32,612 bases of DNA, from NCBI GenBank assembly GCA_964352855.1, contig CAYGTR010000036.1, positions 1 through 32,612 on the forward strand, read 5' to 3'. The stretch comes from Litorimonas sp964352855 (GTDB lineage Bacteria > Pseudomonadota > Alphaproteobacteria > Caulobacterales > Maricaulaceae). Each line of letters starts with the position of its first letter. Position 1 is the stretch's first letter. Of this stretch, positions 1 through 7,565 are shown in pieces. The notes below the pieces were generated by a model. It did no database searches. It had not been told where the DNA came from and worked only from the letters and a program-made list of their open reading frames with translations. A program made the translations under genes and the position numbers.

Positions 1-1426
1 CTCGTATGCTTGCTGATAAAGATTCATTATGACCTTCAGGCAATCTTAACAAATGCTTTATGCGGTCAACGACGAATTCAAGCTCTTTTTTGTCCGCCTC
101 AATGCTGGAATTGTTTAGCTTCAATCCCTCCAAGGCCTCCTGAGTTTGACTTAAAAGCTTTTCGACTTCCGCTAAAGCTTGAGACTTTTCTGCGATATCT
201 TTTTGCAAATCATTAATGACTGAATCACGCTCAGCAGAGCTCTTTTCATGCGATTTAAAATCAACTTTCAGAGTTTCCAATTTATTATTAAGCTCATTTT
301 CAGCTTCATTTTGACTTTTGATTTTGCCTTCAAGAGCTAGAATTTCTTCATTCAAACCATTGATTTGTTTAGCTAAGTCAGAAGTTTTCTGCGCATTACG
401 CTGATCGTTATATTGCAGAGCTTGATTTAATGCCTCAATCTGACTTTCTTTATCTGCAAGTGTTTGTTGAACATCCGCATCCTTACTTTCAAAATGAGAA
501 ATCTTATCTTCGAGTAGTTTTTCCTTTTCCTCATAATTCTTACTGTAATTCAAAGAAATTTGGTGGATAATTCCTGTCGAACCATCAAATTGACGACGCA
601 CTTCGTCTAAAACTGCAAAAGCCCGCTCAGACTGATCGTTTTTTTGAAGGATTGTCATAGCCTGGTAAACAGAAGATACCCATCCCTTACCCAATGGATC
701 TAAAACAAGATCTTCTATGCTACTTTTTTGATTTATAAGCTTTTTATTAATAAAACTCTCTACCAGATCACTTACTTCTTGCGCAGAGAATGTGTAGTTT
801 GGCGAAAGCTTCTGTGTGATGAGTTTGTCTGCGGTCTCCCAATCTGATCTGAGCAATTCGTAAGACACAATTACCCTGGGCATCTCTCGTGTGATGACCT
901 CACTATCCAAAGTATGCCTAAGCCATAAGAGCGCGGAATGGCTTGAGGCAAATCCATCACGGTTTTTCAAAGAGGCGATGACTTCCAAGGGATTTCTGAA
1001 GGTCAGAACAGGCAATACTTCAAAGCCCATGCCCTCAAGTATATCGATATAGATTTCTGAAAATCGAGATATTCTAGGGTCCTTTATGACGATTAATTCT
1101 TCATCCCCGTACTCCGATTCAATTATTCTAGAAATTTCTTCTTTTGCTTTAGATTGCTTAGCCGCTGATATCATTGACCAGTCAAGCTTCATCCAATCTC
1201 CCCAAGATGAATTCAACTGCGCGAGAACACGATCATTATACTCCAGAATTCGCGCAGGTTCCCAATAGCCACTTTGATTGAAATCGTTTGATTGAATAAT
1301 ATTTCTCGGGAGACCTGCCCCCCTAATATTCTGAAGGCGAGTAAGAACACTTGTACCTGAACGGTGCATACCCAAAATGAGTATGCATTGTCGCTTCTTA
1401 AGTAATTTATTTTCCTTAGATTTCAT
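1..1426 (-). CDS. Sulfotransferase-like protein with long C-terminal coiled coil (partial, 3' end off window)
   Basis: The reading frame is open from an ATG at 1426 to the left edge (about 475 codons), so the C-terminus is missing. Near the N-terminus (about residues 18-30) is ILGMHRSGTSVLTRL, the 5'-phosphosulfate-binding loop of PAPS-dependent sulfotransferases. Later come NDFNQSGYWEP, IKDPR and, near residue 140, TFRNPLEVIASL, which fits the 3'-phosphate-binding region (R-N-P-x-E-V) of the family. From about residue 280 the protein becomes Glu/Lys/Gln-rich with heptad-like leucines (for example LADKESQIEALNQAL), indicating a long coiled coil. By family it would transfer sulfate from PAPS to a glycan or other acceptor. 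Neighbouring rfbA and methyltransferase genes suggest decoration of a surface polysaccharide. Glycosyltransferase domains often follow such coiled coils, but any would lie outside the window. The fold is fairly sure; the substrate is unknown. Confidence 0.8.
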   Translation of the reverse strand, partial: MKSKENKLLKKRQCILILGMHRSGTSVLTRLQNIRGAGLPRNIIQSNDFNQSGYWEPARILEYNDRVLAQLNSSWGDWMKLDWSMISAAKQSKAKEEISRIIESEYGDEELIVIKDPRISRFSEIYIDILEGMGFEVLPVLTFRNPLEVIASLKNRDGFASSHSALLWLRHTLDSEVITREMPRVIVSYELLRSDWETADKLITQKLSPNYTFSAQEVSDLVESFINKKLINQKSSIEDLVLDPLGKGWVSSVYQAMTILQKNDQSERAFAVLDEVRRQFDGSTGIIHQISLNYSKNYEEKEKLLEDKISHFESKDADVQQTLADKESQIEALNQALQYNDQRNAQKTSDLAKQINGLNEEILALEGKIKSQNEAENELNNKLETLKVDFKSHEKSSAERDSVINDLQKDIAEKSQALAEVEKLLSQTQEALEGLKLNNSSIEADKKELEFVVDRIKHLLRLPEGHNESLSASIR

Positions 1427-1507
1427 AATGCAATACAGTTCATTATTTAAAGTCTTAGGCGAGTGTTGTTTTGCACCGACTTAATATAATTATCGATATT
1501 TGAAGAC

Positions 1508-2395
1508 CTACTTTTGGCTCTGAGTACGCTCAATGAGCCTCAACAGATAGCCGCCATACCCACTCTTCTTTAGTGGTTCAGCGAGCTCTTTTAATTGAGA
1601 CAAGCTAATCCAACCCTGTTTAAAGGCTTCGACTTCCGGACAGCATATACGCCGTCCTTGACGCTCCTCTAAAACACTCACAAATTGTGCAGCCTGTAAG
1701 AGCGACCTATGTGTCCCGGTATCCAGCCAAGCTGTTCCCTCTTCTAACAGTTCAACGTGAAGACTATCTTTCTCCAAGTAAATTTGGTTGAGTGTTGTAA
1801 TTTCTAATTCGCCTCGCGCTGATGGTTTAATCTTCTTCGCATATTCTGCGGCATTCGAGTCATAGAAATATAGTCCTGTCACAGCATAATTTGATTTAGG
1901 GTTTTCCGGTTTCTCCTCTATAGAAACAACTCGCAGCTCACTGTCGAATTCTGCCACCCCATAGTCTTCAGGATTATTGACGTGATAACCAAAAACCGTG
2001 GACCCTGCCGCTCTTACATTGGCACGCACCAAAGCTTCATCAAAATTTTGCCCAAAGAAAAGATTGTCTCCTAATATTAAAGCGCTTGGACTACCGTCCA
2101 GAAACGCCTCACCAATGATTAACGCTTGTGCCAACCCGTCAGGACTTGGTTGCACAGCATAGCTTAGATTAATGCCCCAAGACTTTCCGTCGCCCAACAA
2201 TTTCCTGAAAGCGGCCTGATCATGAGGGGTCGTGATCAGTAAAATTTCTTGTATACCAGCCTGTATAAGAACAGATAATGGATAATAAATCATCGGTTTA
2301 TCATAAACAGGCATAAGTTGTTTTGATACCGCGATAGTACTGGGGTGAAGTCGTGTCCCACTTCCTCCAGCGAGAATGATGCCTTTTCGTTGCAT
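1508..2395 (-). CDS. rfbA: Glucose-1-phosphate thymidylyltransferase RfbA/RmlA
   Basis: This 295-residue protein has the usual full length for the family. The nucleotide-binding signature GGSGTRLHPST lies at residues 10-20 and is followed by the catalytic lysine region SKQLMPVYDKPMIYYPL. ILGDNLFFG and EEKPENPKSNYAVTGLYFYD are also typical of RmlA. It makes dTDP-glucose from dTTP and glucose-1-phosphate, the first step of dTDP-L-rhamnose synthesis in the cytoplasm. The partner rfbC lies about 15 kb away at 17553, beyond the secretion cluster; rfbB and rfbD are not in the window. The ATG at 2395 is preceded by GAAAAAGAGA, a weak ribosome-binding site. Function is nearly certain; whether the final sugar is rhamnose depends on genes not seen here. 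Confidence 0.96.
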   Translation of the reverse strand: MQRKGIILAGGSGTRLHPSTIAVSKQLMPVYDKPMIYYPLSVLIQAGIQEILLITTPHDQAAFRKLLGDGKSWGINLSYAVQPSPDGLAQALIIGEAFLDGSPSALILGDNLFFGQNFDEALVRANVRAAGSTVFGYHVNNPEDYGVAEFDSELRVVSIEEKPENPKSNYAVTGLYFYDSNAAEYAKKIKPSARGELEITTLNQIYLEKDSLHVELLEEGTAWLDTGTHRSLLQAAQFVSVLEERQGRRICCPEVEAFKQGWISLSQLKELAEPLKKSGYGGYLLRLIERTQSQK

Positions 2396-2460
2396 ATAAG
2401 TCTCTTTTTCAAAAAAAATTTAGTGTCTTTACTTCTCAAGCAAATGCTTATCTGTTTGAT

Positions 2461-2489
2461 AGGGCGAATAAGAAAAAGATATTCGTCCT
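2461..2489. repeat. Inverted repeat between methyltransferase gene and rfbA
   Basis: Arms AGGGCGAATA (2461-2470) and TATTCGTCCT (2480-2489) pair over ten positions with one G-U wobble and enclose a 9-base purine-rich loop. It lies just after the methyltransferase stop in the leader of rfbA on the minus strand. No U-run follows, so it is not a standard intrinsic terminator; it may be an mRNA 3'-end stabiliser or a protein-binding site. Confidence 0.4.
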
Positions 2490-2522
2490 AAAATACAAGT
2501 TAAAATATACATTATTTTATCA

Positions 2523-3317
2523 CTACACCAAACTCGCCTTAAATTGCTCTTGTCGCAACACGGCCCCTTTTAAGTGAAGAAAATAGTCTTCTTGGGGTAA
2601 AGCCTTTTCATCTGTTGCTACACAGTACCAATTTGATGCGGGATGGAACCAAGGAATGTGCCTGCCTACAAGCCCGGTCTTAAGCACAAGATTTTCAACA
2701 TAATCATGATGGAAGGACACGCATTCTGGATAGTGCCATCCATTAGCCGGAACAATAAACCCAGGGTCGTCTGTTGGTATATATGTAAACAAGGCGATTC
2801 CATCTGAAACCAAAGAGTTTTTAGAGCTTTCCAAAAAAGCAGAGAAGCAGTCCGGTCCTGTATGCGTAAAAATTGATTGCGCAATAATGAAGTCAAATTT
2901 TTCCTCGAACACTTCGCAGTTAAACTCGGTATTGTGGTCGAAATGCGGCTTTTTCAAATCAATCGCATCTTGCCCGATTTCATTTTTTATGCCGTCCTCT
3001 ATCAACCATTGATTAGGATCGATTCCGAAATATCCACTCTCGCGAAGATAAGGTATAAGGAGTCGACCCAACCTTAAAGAACCACATCCCATATCCAAAA
3101 CTTTGTGATAATCACGAATACCCATATGAAAAAGAAGGGAAAATTGGGTTGCCCCCATAAAGTCAAAGCGGTTTGGTGGCCCCACATAAGCTTTGTAATG
3201 CAAAGAACCTGCGTCCAATCCCATAACCGCATCACCCTCTAAGTAGCGGTCATGGTTTTTTGGGTCTGCATACATTTTATCTGTTGGAATACTCTTCTTG
3301 CTTGAACGATTTTTCAT
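2523..3317 (-). CDS. Class I SAM-dependent methyltransferase
   Basis: The start at 3317 is chosen because the minus strand reads AGGTG, six bases, then ATG; a GTG nine bases further upstream lies within this ribosome-binding site. The product is about 264 residues. Motif I of the Rossmann-fold methyltransferases is clear (KVLDMGCGSLRLGRLL, near residue 73), followed by an acidic strand end (YFGIDPN), the motif DFIIAQSIFTH, and LVSDGIALFTYIP as motif-III-like strand. The family transfers methyl groups from S-adenosylmethionine to small molecules, sugars or proteins. Its position between rfbA and gspE suggests a polysaccharide- or cell-surface-modifying enzyme rather than a secretion component, but the substrate cannot be read from sequence. 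Confidence 0.85.
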   Translation of the reverse strand: MKNRSSKKSIPTDKMYADPKNHDRYLEGDAVMGLDAGSLHYKAYVGPPNRFDFMGATQFSLLFHMGIRDYHKVLDMGCGSLRLGRLLIPYLRESGYFGIDPNQWLIEDGIKNEIGQDAIDLKKPHFDHNTEFNCEVFEEKFDFIIAQSIFTHTGPDCFSAFLESSKNSLVSDGIALFTYIPTDDPGFIVPANGWHYPECVSFHHDYVENLVLKTGLVGRHIPWFHPASNWYCVATDEKALPQEDYFLHLKGAVLRQEQFKASLV

Positions 3318-3407
3318 GATGATCACCTAAACTACAATAATCTATACTTCTACCCATTAGTTTTGAAAGATAAAATGTTCCTAGCACAATTTAAATTGAA
3401 CTTACCC

Positions 3408-5132
3408 TTAAAGTGTTTGAGATGTGATACTAATATCCGCACCACATACACGATAAACTTCGGCCAAAGTGGTCACTCCACTACGAGCTTTTAAAATGCC
3501 ATCCTCCAAAAGTGTCATGAACCCTTGAGATCGCGCCACTTTTTCCAACTGCCTTAGACTGACGCCTTCTAAAATGGCATCGGCCAAAGCATCGTCAAGT
3601 TTTGCGACCTCGAAAATTGCGACACGACCAGAATACCCTGTATATGAACATAATTCGCAACCCTTTGGCGCTCGCCAAGAGGCTTTAGATTTCATATCCT
3701 CACTCAAACGTCCATCGCCGATCATTTCCCAAATTTGCGCTTCACCTTCCGGGCTTTTTACAGGAACTGAGCAATGATTACATAACCGTCTCACAAGACG
3801 TTGTGCCGCAAAACCACGAACGGCGGAGACAACCATAAACGGCTCCAGTCCAATATCAATGAGACGCGCAACGGCTGCTAAAGACGAATTGGTATGCAAT
3901 GTGGATAATACCAAATGCCCTGTCAGAGCTGCTTGCGCTGCAATTGTCGCCGTTTCACCATCACGGATTTCACCAACCATAATGATATCAGGATCTTGGC
4001 GTAATATCGCCCTTAACCCTTGTGCAAATGTGTAGCCGATGGCGGCATTGGTTTGTATTTGCGTAATGCCTTCCATATCATATTCAACCGGGTCTTCGAT
4101 GGTAATGATTTTTGTCACGCCATTATTCAATCCCTGAAGGCTCAGATAAAGTGTTGTTGATTTACCGGAGCCCGTTGGTCCTGTGACCAAAATCACCCCG
4201 TTTGGATGGTTTAACAGATCCGTCATCACAGACTTCGCGCGGCCTTCTAAACCCAGTGATTGCAAATCGGGCAACTCATTCTCTTTGCGGAGCAACCTCA
4301 AAACCAAACTTTCACCCCAAGACCCCGGCAAAGCAGAAACCCGCAAGTCAATTTCCTGTCCGGAAAAGCGTATGGATTGACGACCATCCTGTGGCCGCCT
4401 TCTTTCAGCAATGTCCATGCCGGATAGCAATTTCACACGGCTGGCAACGGCATCGAAACGTGACTTTGGCTCGACCTGGCGCGTATGTAAAATGCCGTCA
4501 ATTCGATAACGAACCTGGAATTTATTTTCAAACGGTTCAATATGAATATCAGAAGCATTGTCTTTTAATGCCATCGAAAAAACGCGATTAACAAAATCAA
4601 TGACCGGCGCTTCTTCCGCCATTTCTCGTAAGCGCTGCGTATCATCATCTGTCAGCCCACCTTCATCAGCAGTTGTACCGGATTGAATAAACCCTAATGC
4701 AGTTTCAAGTGTTTGATTCGACGCTAAATAATCGATTAATTGAATGTTCTTTTGCTCTGCTTTTGTTTCCAAACCCTCACGCAATTCAATATCTAAAATA
4801 TGGTGTGCGATAACGTGTATATTTGAGCTATCTTCTGACTGCCATATGACGCAACGGCGCGCTTTTAGCCATTTCGGTGACACATCAAGAGATTGAATAG
4901 CGCGATCATAATCGGCCTCACTGTCAGGCATGTCATCACTGCTGATGATGGGAAGCTTAAGTTGCTCTGTCAAAGCAGACAGCAAATTCTCTTCACTTAA
5001 GGCCCCCAAACGAATGAGGGCCTGCCCCAAAAGACCGCCCACTTCATCCTGTAAAGAACGGGCTTGTTTCAGGTCCAAAGCCGTTATGAGTTTCTTTTCA
5101 AGGAGGATATCGCCAATACGTTTCAGGCTCAT
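3408..5132 (-). CDS. gspE: Type II secretion system ATPase GspE
   Basis: 574 residues, full length. The N-terminal T2SSE_N-type region (about 1-150) would bind GspL. The ATPase core has Walker A GPTGSGKST at 318-326, the Asp box ITIEDPVEY at 343-351, Walker B DIIMVGEIRD at 382-391 and the His box HLVLSTLHTN at 406-415. Two CxxC pairs (C451/C454 and C492/C495) form the four-cysteine zinc module typical of GspE. The cytoplasmic hexamer powers pseudopilus assembly. It is separated from the upstream gspJ-I genes by the exported-protein gene and a terminator at about 5203-5232, so it probably has its own weak promoter in the 70-odd bases before its ATG or depends on read-through. PilB- or MshE-type function is less likely, given the complete gsp set next door. 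Confidence 0.97.
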   Translation of the reverse strand: MSLKRIGDILLEKKLITALDLKQARSLQDEVGGLLGQALIRLGALSEENLLSALTEQLKLPIISSDDMPDSEADYDRAIQSLDVSPKWLKARRCVIWQSEDSSNIHVIAHHILDIELREGLETKAEQKNIQLIDYLASNQTLETALGFIQSGTTADEGGLTDDDTQRLREMAEEAPVIDFVNRVFSMALKDNASDIHIEPFENKFQVRYRIDGILHTRQVEPKSRFDAVASRVKLLSGMDIAERRRPQDGRQSIRFSGQEIDLRVSALPGSWGESLVLRLLRKENELPDLQSLGLEGRAKSVMTDLLNHPNGVILVTGPTGSGKSTTLYLSLQGLNNGVTKIITIEDPVEYDMEGITQIQTNAAIGYTFAQGLRAILRQDPDIIMVGEIRDGETATIAAQAALTGHLVLSTLHTNSSLAAVARLIDIGLEPFMVVSAVRGFAAQRLVRRLCNHCSVPVKSPEGEAQIWEMIGDGRLSEDMKSKASWRAPKGCELCSYTGYSGRVAIFEVAKLDDALADAILEGVSLRQLEKVARSQGFMTLLEDGILKARSGVTTLAEVYRVCGADISITSQTL

Positions 5133-5202
5133 ATTATTTTTTCACCACATTCAGCCAATACAAAATACATTATGGCAATACGTCATGGGCAAAAAGAAAT
5201 CA

Positions 5203-5232
5203 TTAAAAAAGGCGACCCGAAGGCCGCCTTCT
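5203..5232 (-). terminator. Intrinsic terminator of the exported-protein gene
   Basis: On the minus strand AAGGCG pairs with CGCCTT around a short inner stem with a UUCG-type loop (CC-UUCG-GG), and the hairpin is directly followed by a run of six T. It begins some 25 bases after the stop codon of the exported-protein gene (5258) and lies upstream of gspE. Confidence 0.8.
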
Positions 5233-5257
5233 CAGATTTAATGTCAGTTAACTGAAA

Positions 5258-6871
5258 TTACTCAGAACCAAGCTCTTGGTCACCGTCAAGCAGTGGTGTT
5301 CTCTCTGAGCTCAACAAGTTAATGCTAAGGTTAGAACCATCACCAAAGTCGTTCAGTGAACCACTAGTATCGATTTGTAGACGATCAACATCAAGGTCAC
5401 CCGCACGTGTTTTGAACAACATGTGGAAGTCAGCAACGCCAAACATACCAAATTCGTTGGTAAGCAGCGTATCTGAGCCAATTAAATATGTCCCGTTAAC
5501 AACATCAGCTGCAGGAATAGATACAGTTGTGTCACCGTCAGTATCGGATGTAGAATTATCCATAGTGATAATAACTTCTGTGTCTTCGACTTCGGACAAT
5601 CCTGTAATACGGAAGATGTTTGAAGTTGGTTTGCTTGAGTCACCGACCCAGTCAAAGAAACCAAAACGACGTCCTTGACGCTCTAGCGTATCAAGAGGGC
5701 CATCTCCGCAGAACGCATCTCCACCTTCAGCCGCAAGATATGTACGGTTGAATGTAATCATTGAATCAACAACTCTCGGCTGTTGCTGAACCATTGGAAG
5801 ACCCGAGTTATCAGCAAAAACGAAGATTTGGTGTAATAAAGCATCCGCTGCATCATCAGGATCGATGAAGTGAGTAGATACGTTACCTACGATTGACTGG
5901 AAGTCATTGGCACCATATGGAGGAAAGAATGGCGTCACCAAAGTATCTGACATGCCTTGGTCATCATCAAATTCAACACTGAATTTAATTTCATCAACCA
6001 AAGTTTCATCCATATACTCGTTATCAGGTGAGGCTAATCCGAATGCAGTAACAGCATTATTGTTAAACGCATACTTAACCCAACCCAATGACGTGTTGTT
6101 AAGACCTTCATCAAATACACCTTGGAAGTTTTGAAGGCCTAAGAACGGACCATCTTCTTGAGGGCTTTCAAAAGTTGTATATGTTGGAAGATCAATGATG
6201 GAGTCAAAAGAAGCACCACCTGCAAGATTATCGCCGACTGAGTCGTCAACAACCGTAGCAACAACACCATCGGCACATTTCAATAGTGCGCGCTCAGCAC
6301 CACCACCGAATACAGCAATTGGAGCACCTACACCATTATCAGTAAACGCATCAATTTTAACAACGAATTCATAGTCAGACTTAGCTGAACACAACACAGG
6401 GTTGATATCCAAGTTTAAGGCAAAACCAATAGTTGAGCGCCCAGCTGTTCTGGAAACTGTAGCCTCCAAAAAACGTCCATCTGGAGAGATATTTGTCCAG
6501 TTACCACCAACTTGACCACCAGTATCGGTGCCTTTGTGGATATCTAAGGACGAAGGACCACTACCTGACGCCGTTAAATAGTCGCCGAGGTCAATTTGAA
6601 CAGTAATGTTGTCCAAGAACAAGAAGTCTTGTCCGGTTGGGGCGTTATCACCATTTACACCATCGAAAATTTCGATTTCAAATCGAACATCTTCGATAAT
6701 ATCATCGTCAACTTCGTTTGCAAGAAGAACAGGAAACTGCGCTACATCTTCTTGACCATTGTTAGGGATGTCATCGACATTAGCAATACGGAAGTCAAGA
6801 GGATCAGCATGAGCTGTCCCTGCCATGAGGGCTGCCGCTGAGACAGCCATTAAATACGATCTGATTTTCAT
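5258..6871 (-). CDS. Large acidic exported protein of unknown function, encoded inside the T2SS cluster
   Basis: I do not recognise the family. The start at 6871 gives 537 residues: GTGGAG lies seven bases upstream of this ATG, whereas the longer TTG-started frame begins inside that ribosome-binding site. Residues 1-22 form a classic Sec signal peptide (MKIRSYL, an Ala-rich hydrophobic core, cleavage after AHA). The mature chain is rich in Asp, Asn, Gly and Thr, has only a few cysteines (in PVLCSAKS, LLKCADG and AFCGDG), and shows no membrane anchor or autotransporter end. The alternation of hydrophobic and Asp/Thr residues suggests beta-sheet-rich domains, possibly calcium-binding. It sits between gspI and gspE but has its own promoter (7007-7035) and a strong terminator, as expected for a highly expressed extracellular protein. 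The natural inference is a T2SS substrate or surface-layer-like protein; neither is shown by sequence. Confidence 0.85.
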   Translation of the reverse strand: MKIRSYLMAVSAAALMAGTAHADPLDFRIANVDDIPNNGQEDVAQFPVLLANEVDDDIIEDVRFEIEIFDGVNGDNAPTGQDFLFLDNITVQIDLGDYLTASGSGPSSLDIHKGTDTGGQVGGNWTNISPDGRFLEATVSRTAGRSTIGFALNLDINPVLCSAKSDYEFVVKIDAFTDNGVGAPIAVFGGGAERALLKCADGVVATVVDDSVGDNLAGGASFDSIIDLPTYTTFESPQEDGPFLGLQNFQGVFDEGLNNTSLGWVKYAFNNNAVTAFGLASPDNEYMDETLVDEIKFSVEFDDDQGMSDTLVTPFFPPYGANDFQSIVGNVSTHFIDPDDAADALLHQIFVFADNSGLPMVQQQPRVVDSMITFNRTYLAAEGGDAFCGDGPLDTLERQGRRFGFFDWVGDSSKPTSNIFRITGLSEVEDTEVIITMDNSTSDTDGDTTVSIPAADVVNGTYLIGSDTLLTNEFGMFGVADFHMLFKTRAGDLDVDRLQIDTSGSLNDFGDGSNLSINLLSSERTPLLDGDQELGSE

Positions 6872-7006
6872 AAAAATTCTCCACAATTAGTTCAGAACGA
6901 AGAATGTGGAATTGCCCCACACCCCAGAGGGTAAACACGTCTAAAAACGCAATTACCATTAATTAAGGCTATGAGGAAAGTTTGCGCCCCCAACGCCCAC
7001 GAATAT

Positions 7007-7035
7007 GTTTTATTCTTTGGTTAACAGTTAGTCAA
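7007..7035 (-). promoter_or_regulatory. Promoter of the exported-protein gene
   Basis: On the minus strand TTGACT (7030-7035) and TAAAAC (7007-7012) are separated by 17 bases. The predicted start near 7000 gives a leader of about 130 bases before the ATG at 6871. A second TTGACA lies further upstream near 7080 with poorer spacing. Confidence 0.5.
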
Positions 7036-7044
7036 CAACCAAAG
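7015..7044. promoter_or_regulatory. Inverted repeat overlapping the exported-protein promoter (candidate operator)
   Basis: Perfect arms CTTTGGTT (7015-7022) and AACCAAAG (7037-7044) are separated by 14 bases. The repeat straddles the predicted -35 box and reaches into the spacer, where a dimeric repressor or activator would act. The binding factor is unknown. Confidence 0.45.
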
Positions 7045-7131
7045 CTAATTATTTAAAAGCTCTGGCAAATAAAACATGTCAAGGGATATGCAAGAAGGAT
7101 GACAGTTCTGAAAGAAAAACAAAAAAAATCA

Positions 7132-7560
7132 TTATTCTACATAAGGGCGAACAGGGCGCCACCCTAAACCATTGATAATGAATGATTTTTTTTCAACGTC
7201 ATTTTGAAAAATTTTCGCCTCAACAGAGTAGAGTGTCACCTCAAAACGACCTGAGATGCCATTAACACCCCGGGTCATGCGGGCTTCTTGAAACATTTGC
7301 GTGTCCCATTTTAAGACGAAATCTCCAATATTTGTCTCCCCTGAGGGGAATCGCGTGAAATTAACTGTCTTGAGATAGTTCAAGCTCGCATCTTGGACCT
7401 CAATACGCGCAGAAGCCCGATCAAACCCATCAACAGCCCGAACAAATTGTCCTTGTAAAACTAATAATGGCATCATCGCCATTGCCAAAATGGCTATTGC
7501 GATCATGGCCTCTAAAATTGAAAACCCAGTTTCATTTTCATGTTTGGGTTGGCTCGTCAT
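7132..7560 (-). CDS. gspI: Type II secretion minor pseudopilin GspI
   Basis: 142 residues. A short basic leader ends at G12, followed by the prepilin peptidase motif F-S-I-L-E with Glu at mature position +5, and then a hydrophobic helix (AMIAIAILAMAMMPLLVL). The later LGWRP near the C-terminus also fits GspI. Minor pseudopilins I, J and K form the tip of the pseudopilus. The ATG lies five bases after the gspD stop, so translation is probably coupled. GspI is chosen over GspH or GspJ from length and the L-E-A-M-I-A-I-A-I-L pattern; the tip-complex partners are upstream in the same operon. Confidence 0.85.
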   Translation of the reverse strand: MTSQPKHENETGFSILEAMIAIAILAMAMMPLLVLQGQFVRAVDGFDRASARIEVQDASLNYLKTVNFTRFPSGETNIGDFVLKWDTQMFQEARMTRGVNGISGRFEVTLYSVEAKIFQNDVEKKSFIINGLGWRPVRPYVE

Positions 7561-7565
7561 ATATT

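Noticed and set aside
1086..1268. Plus-strand ORF within the sulfotransferase gene
   Set aside because: The minus frame carries sulfotransferase motifs continuously across this stretch; the plus ORF is a shadow.
3318..3326. GTG start for the methyltransferase
   Set aside because: The GTG lies inside the AGGTG ribosome-binding site serving the ATG at 3317.
6872..6886. TTG start five codons upstream of the exported-protein ATG
   Set aside because: It lies within the GTGGAG ribosome-binding site and spoils a clean signal peptide; the ATG at 6871 is better.
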